From positions 46,586,167-46,596,166 of the forward strand of contig CM031595.1 in NCBI GenBank assembly GCA_018398815.1: a DNA stretch of 10,000 nt. The letters run 5' to 3'. The notes under the pieces are model-generated. The model made no database searches. It was not told the origin of the DNA and saw only the letters and a list, made by a program, of their open reading frames with translations. The translations under genes were made by a program, and so were the position numbers. The stretch is from Conus ventricosus (lineage: Eukaryota; Mollusca; Gastropoda; Neogastropoda; Conidae). The first letter of the stretch is position 1, and every line of letters starts with the position of its first letter. Shown here in pieces: positions 8,151 through 10,000 of this stretch.

Positions 8151-8326
8151 GGCTGCATGCCTGCGTACTTGTCGCTGGTTAACTTTGCTCTGCATGGTGT
8201 GCACGTGCCTCACATGCAGCAACCAGTTTGCCATTTTTGTTGACCCTCCAATGCCGGGAATGATGTGTTGCTCACACAATTTTTTCACTGCACGTGAGTC
8301 TTGGACCCAAACAACTTGCCACAATG

Positions 8327-8487
8327 GTTCCAGCAACTTACAGAGCAGCTTGGTGTTGCAATGACTGCAAGAAATATTGAATTATAAACAAAGCTTGCTC
8401 TTATGTCTTAGATTGAAGAAATAGGGGGAGATACGCATTCATATCTGCAGTGGTAGATGATTCTGCCTAACTAACAGTATGTGCTTG
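8327..8487 (-). repeat. Left arm of a perfect 161-bp inverted repeat (copy 1)
   Basis: By eye, every base is the reverse complement of 8578-8738. The outer end (GTTCCAGCAACTTAC) touches the 5' side of the Tc1-like element. The inner end is CAGTATGTGCTTG. The 90-bp spacer 8488-8577 plus most of this arm reappear at 9121-9319. Confidence 0.95.
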
Positions 8488-8577
8488 AGTGGGTGAATGG
8501 GGAAAAATAAAATAAAATAAATGCTTCTCAAAATGAGCCTTCAGCAAGCTTATATTCTCCAAGGGGGAGACATCCTC

Positions 8578-8738
8578 CAAGCACATACTGTTAGTTAGGC
8601 AGAATCATCTACCACTGCAGATATGAATGCGTATCTCCCCCTATTTCTTCAATCTAAGACATAAGAGCAAGCTTTGTTTATAATTCAATATTTCTTGCAG
8701 TCATTGCAACACCAAGCTGCTCTGTAAGTTGCTGGAAC
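8578..8738 (+). repeat. Right arm of the 161-bp inverted repeat (copy 2)
   Basis: Reads CAAGCACATACTG… to …TTGCTGGAAC. Beyond 8738 the sequence (GGTGCTTGG) no longer matches the flank of copy 1 (CATTGTGGC after the same GGAAC on the minus strand). It contains TTTCTTGCAG and, 23 nt later, GTAAGT, a splice-like pair also found on the minus strand in copy 1. No inverted-repeat element family was recognised. Confidence 0.95.
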
Positions 8739-9120
8739 GGTGCTTGGTACTTATCCTTGGAATTTATTAGTTTGTTGTATTTTAGTCCCTTGCGGATTCA
8801 TTCCAAGAACTGGCCCTCAGCACTTGTGTCTTAGAGGATATCTTTTTATATTTTCTACTTTTCACAAGAAAATGTAGCTTGTTTTGCTCTTTCATGATTT
8901 TCTTTTGCTTCTTAGATGACACCTTTGGTTGGTTTTTTGAAAACTCAACAAACATACTACGGTATTGCACACCAGCCTTTCCTGGGATTGCATTCTTCTT
9001 AAAACTGAAAAGGCAGAGGAGTCAAATTACCACTTTCCGCGGTCACTGAGGAGAAACAACCAAGTTTCGAAATATCGGTATATGACCAGGAGTTATATGT
9101 TAGTGAGTTTCCCTCCTTAT
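8739..9120. other. Unique AT-rich stretch between repeat copies
   Basis: No exon, RNA gene or element recognised. The weak minus-strand frame at 8782-8970 is Lys/Ser-rich from AT-rich DNA and has no motif. This segment separates copy 2 from copy 3. Confidence 0.5.
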
Positions 9121-9318
9121 TGGAGGATGTCTCCCCCTTGGAGAATATAAGCTTGCTGAAGGCTCATTTTGAGAAGCATTTATTTTATTTTATTTTTCCC
9201 CATTCACCCACTCAAGCACATACTGTTAGTTAGGCAGAATCATCTACCACTGCAGATATGAATGCGTATCTCCCCCTATTTCTTCAATCTAAGACATAAA
9301 GCAAGCTTTGTTTATAAT

Positions 9319-9319
<1 letters not shown>
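9121..9319 (+). repeat. Third, longer-ranging copy of the duplicated segment (copy 3)
   Basis: About 199 bp match the reverse complement of 8579-8380, that is, the inverted repeat's spacer followed by its arm up to TTTATAATT. The only difference I found is one missing base near 9299-9301 (ATAAAGC against ATAAGAGC). At 9319 the match stops where a (TA)n run begins, and the remaining arm sequence (CAATATTTCTTGCAG onward) is absent. Confidence 0.93.

Positions 9320-9353
<34 letters not shown>
9318..9353. repeat. (TA)n(TG)n microsatellite ending copy 3
   Basis: TA run to about 9338, then TG to 9353. It replaces the rest of the duplicated segment, so expansion, insertion or deletion occurred at this point. 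Confidence 0.9.
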
Positions 9354-9711
9354 TTAAGACTATTTTTAAAAAACGAAGTGTTAAAATCAACAAGCTTGTT
9401 TCGAACCTCTCACTCTCCTCAGGATATTCTTTTGGGGCACGCTATCTGTCTTTTATAGCGTGCGGGACCTGATTCCATTTCTGCACTTGCGAGTCGCTTC
9501 ACGTGTGGTCTTTGGTTTTTGTTGGGGTCTGTTCAGGTGGCGTGCGCTAACAAAGATTTCCATTTGTGACTGCAATTGTTTACTATTTCTACTTTTGTAT
9601 TCAATGTTGCTAGGTGTGGTTTACATAATATTAACCATTTTTCTGTGGAACATAGATGTTGCTCCCCAAGGGGTTGAGCACCTTCAGATTTTTAAAGAAC
9701 ACTTTTATTTT
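9354..9711. other. Non-coding stretch with one short hairpin
   Basis: Holds a 9-bp perfect stem (GCACGCTAT 9437-9445 with ATAGCGTGC 9455-9463, 9-nt loop). A frame at 9460-9735 is hydrophobic and T-rich but lacks any motif or codon bias. No gene called. Confidence 0.5.
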
Positions 9712-9734
9712 GTATATATATATATATATATATA
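9712..9734. repeat. (TA)n on the left of the MITE
   Basis: TA run whose last dinucleotide (9733-9734) is the left target-site copy of the MITE. Confidence 0.9.
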
Positions 9735-9961
9735 GTGTGCACAAAAAGAAACGCATATTTTTATTTCAGTCATTTCATGCGTCATTTAGCATTCAAAATA
9801 TTACGACCACAGAAGAAATAAGACATCAATCAAATGTTATGTCTATTCATTGTGTCTGACTATTCACACCGGACAGAGTTCCCTGCTATACGGGGCATGT
9901 TTCTGTCAAAATTTTCCTTAATATTTTCAGCGAAAAAAAAATGCGTTTCTTTTTGTGCACA

Positions 9962-9962
<1 letters not shown>
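9735..9962. mobile_element. 228-bp Tc1/mariner-type MITE
   Basis: Left end GTGTGCACAAAAAGAAACGC and right end, read inverted, CTGTGCACAAAAAGAAACGC. Apart from the first base the two agree for about 21 bp, then imperfectly to about 33 bp (left 9735-9767, right 9930-9962). TA lies on both sides (9733-9734, 9963-9964), the target duplication of Tc1/mariner elements. The inside is AT-rich, has no coding frame of note and is too short for a transposase, so it must be mobilised in trans. Its termini do not resemble the visible left end of the Tc1-like element at 6861, so the helper is probably a different family not present in this window. Confidence 0.88.

Positions 9963-9992
<30 letters not shown>
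9963..9992. repeat. (TA)n on the right of the MITE
   Basis: TA run beginning with the right target-site copy. With 9712-9734 it suggests insertion into one longer TA microsatellite. Confidence 0.9.
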
Positions 9993-9998
<6 letters not shown>

Positions 9999-10000
9999 GT

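Larger units (their letters stand above)
6861..8326 (-). mobile_element. Tc1/mariner-superfamily transposon (Tc1-like, DD34E)
   Basis: The element carries one gene, a Tc1-type transposase on the minus strand (7055-8093). About 194 bp of 3' sequence ends at a TA run on the left, and up to 233 bp of 5' sequence lies on the right. The left boundary is inferred from the end of the TA repeat. The right boundary is less sure: I used the base before the inverted repeat that starts at 8327. About 1.47 kb fits the 1.2-1.7 kb usual for the group. I could not find clear terminal inverted repeats linking the two ends, so one end may be truncated or the true limits may lie elsewhere. A short motif, AACCAGC followed by AAG, recurs at 6888-6901, 7038-7052 and, inverted, at about 8165-8183. 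Confidence 0.75.

Noticed and set aside
9385..9410. GGTTCGAAAC on the minus strand, considered as a tRNA or SINE B box
   Set aside because: No matching A box at the right distance and no cloverleaf could be drawn.
9437..9463. 9-bp hairpin considered as a terminator or RNA element
   Set aside because: Too short to stand out in AT-rich DNA, and intrinsic terminators are not expected in animal nuclear genes.

Overview
The window looks like nuclear DNA from an animal, probably a marine invertebrate such as a mollusc. That guess rests on spliced coding exons with strong G/C third-base preference, very dense (TG/CA), (TGCG), (GA) and (TA) microsatellites, a Tc1/mariner transposon and a TA-flanked MITE. 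Species cannot be fixed by reading alone. No bacterial-type operons, CRISPR arrays, rRNA or tRNA genes were seen.

Layout: 1-1138 is microsatellite-rich non-coding DNA. 1139-1285 and 1813-2182 are the last two exons of a plus-strand host gene I do not recognise, joined by a 527-bp phase-0 intron. The final exon appears to change reading frame twice, which points to sequence errors or decay. 2183-3361 is 3' flank with C- and G-rich tracts and a long compound TG/TGCG array. 3362-4042 is a clean 46-bp tandem repeat of 14.8 copies. Each unit carries a TAATTA- or TGATTGAT-type core and most open with a 12-bp palindrome. A 23-bp near-identical sequence lies on both sides of the array. 4131-6860 is non-coding, with a G-quadruplex candidate and several large compound microsatellites.

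6861-8326 holds a Tc1-like (DD34E) transposon on the minus strand. Its catalytic triad is intact but one frameshift breaks the transposase. It directly abuts a perfect 161-bp inverted repeat (8327-8487 / 8578-8738, 90-bp spacer). A third copy of the spacer plus most of one arm sits at 9121-9319. 9735-9962 is a 228-bp MITE with about 33-bp terminal inverted repeats between TA dinucleotides, inside a (TA)n tract.

The pieces do not form a shared pathway: this is the end of one host gene followed by a repeat-rich region built by tandem duplication, microsatellite expansion, DNA transposition and a local inverted duplication. I see no convincing new functional system. The most unusual structure is the perfect inverted duplication beside the Tc1 element together with its third copy.
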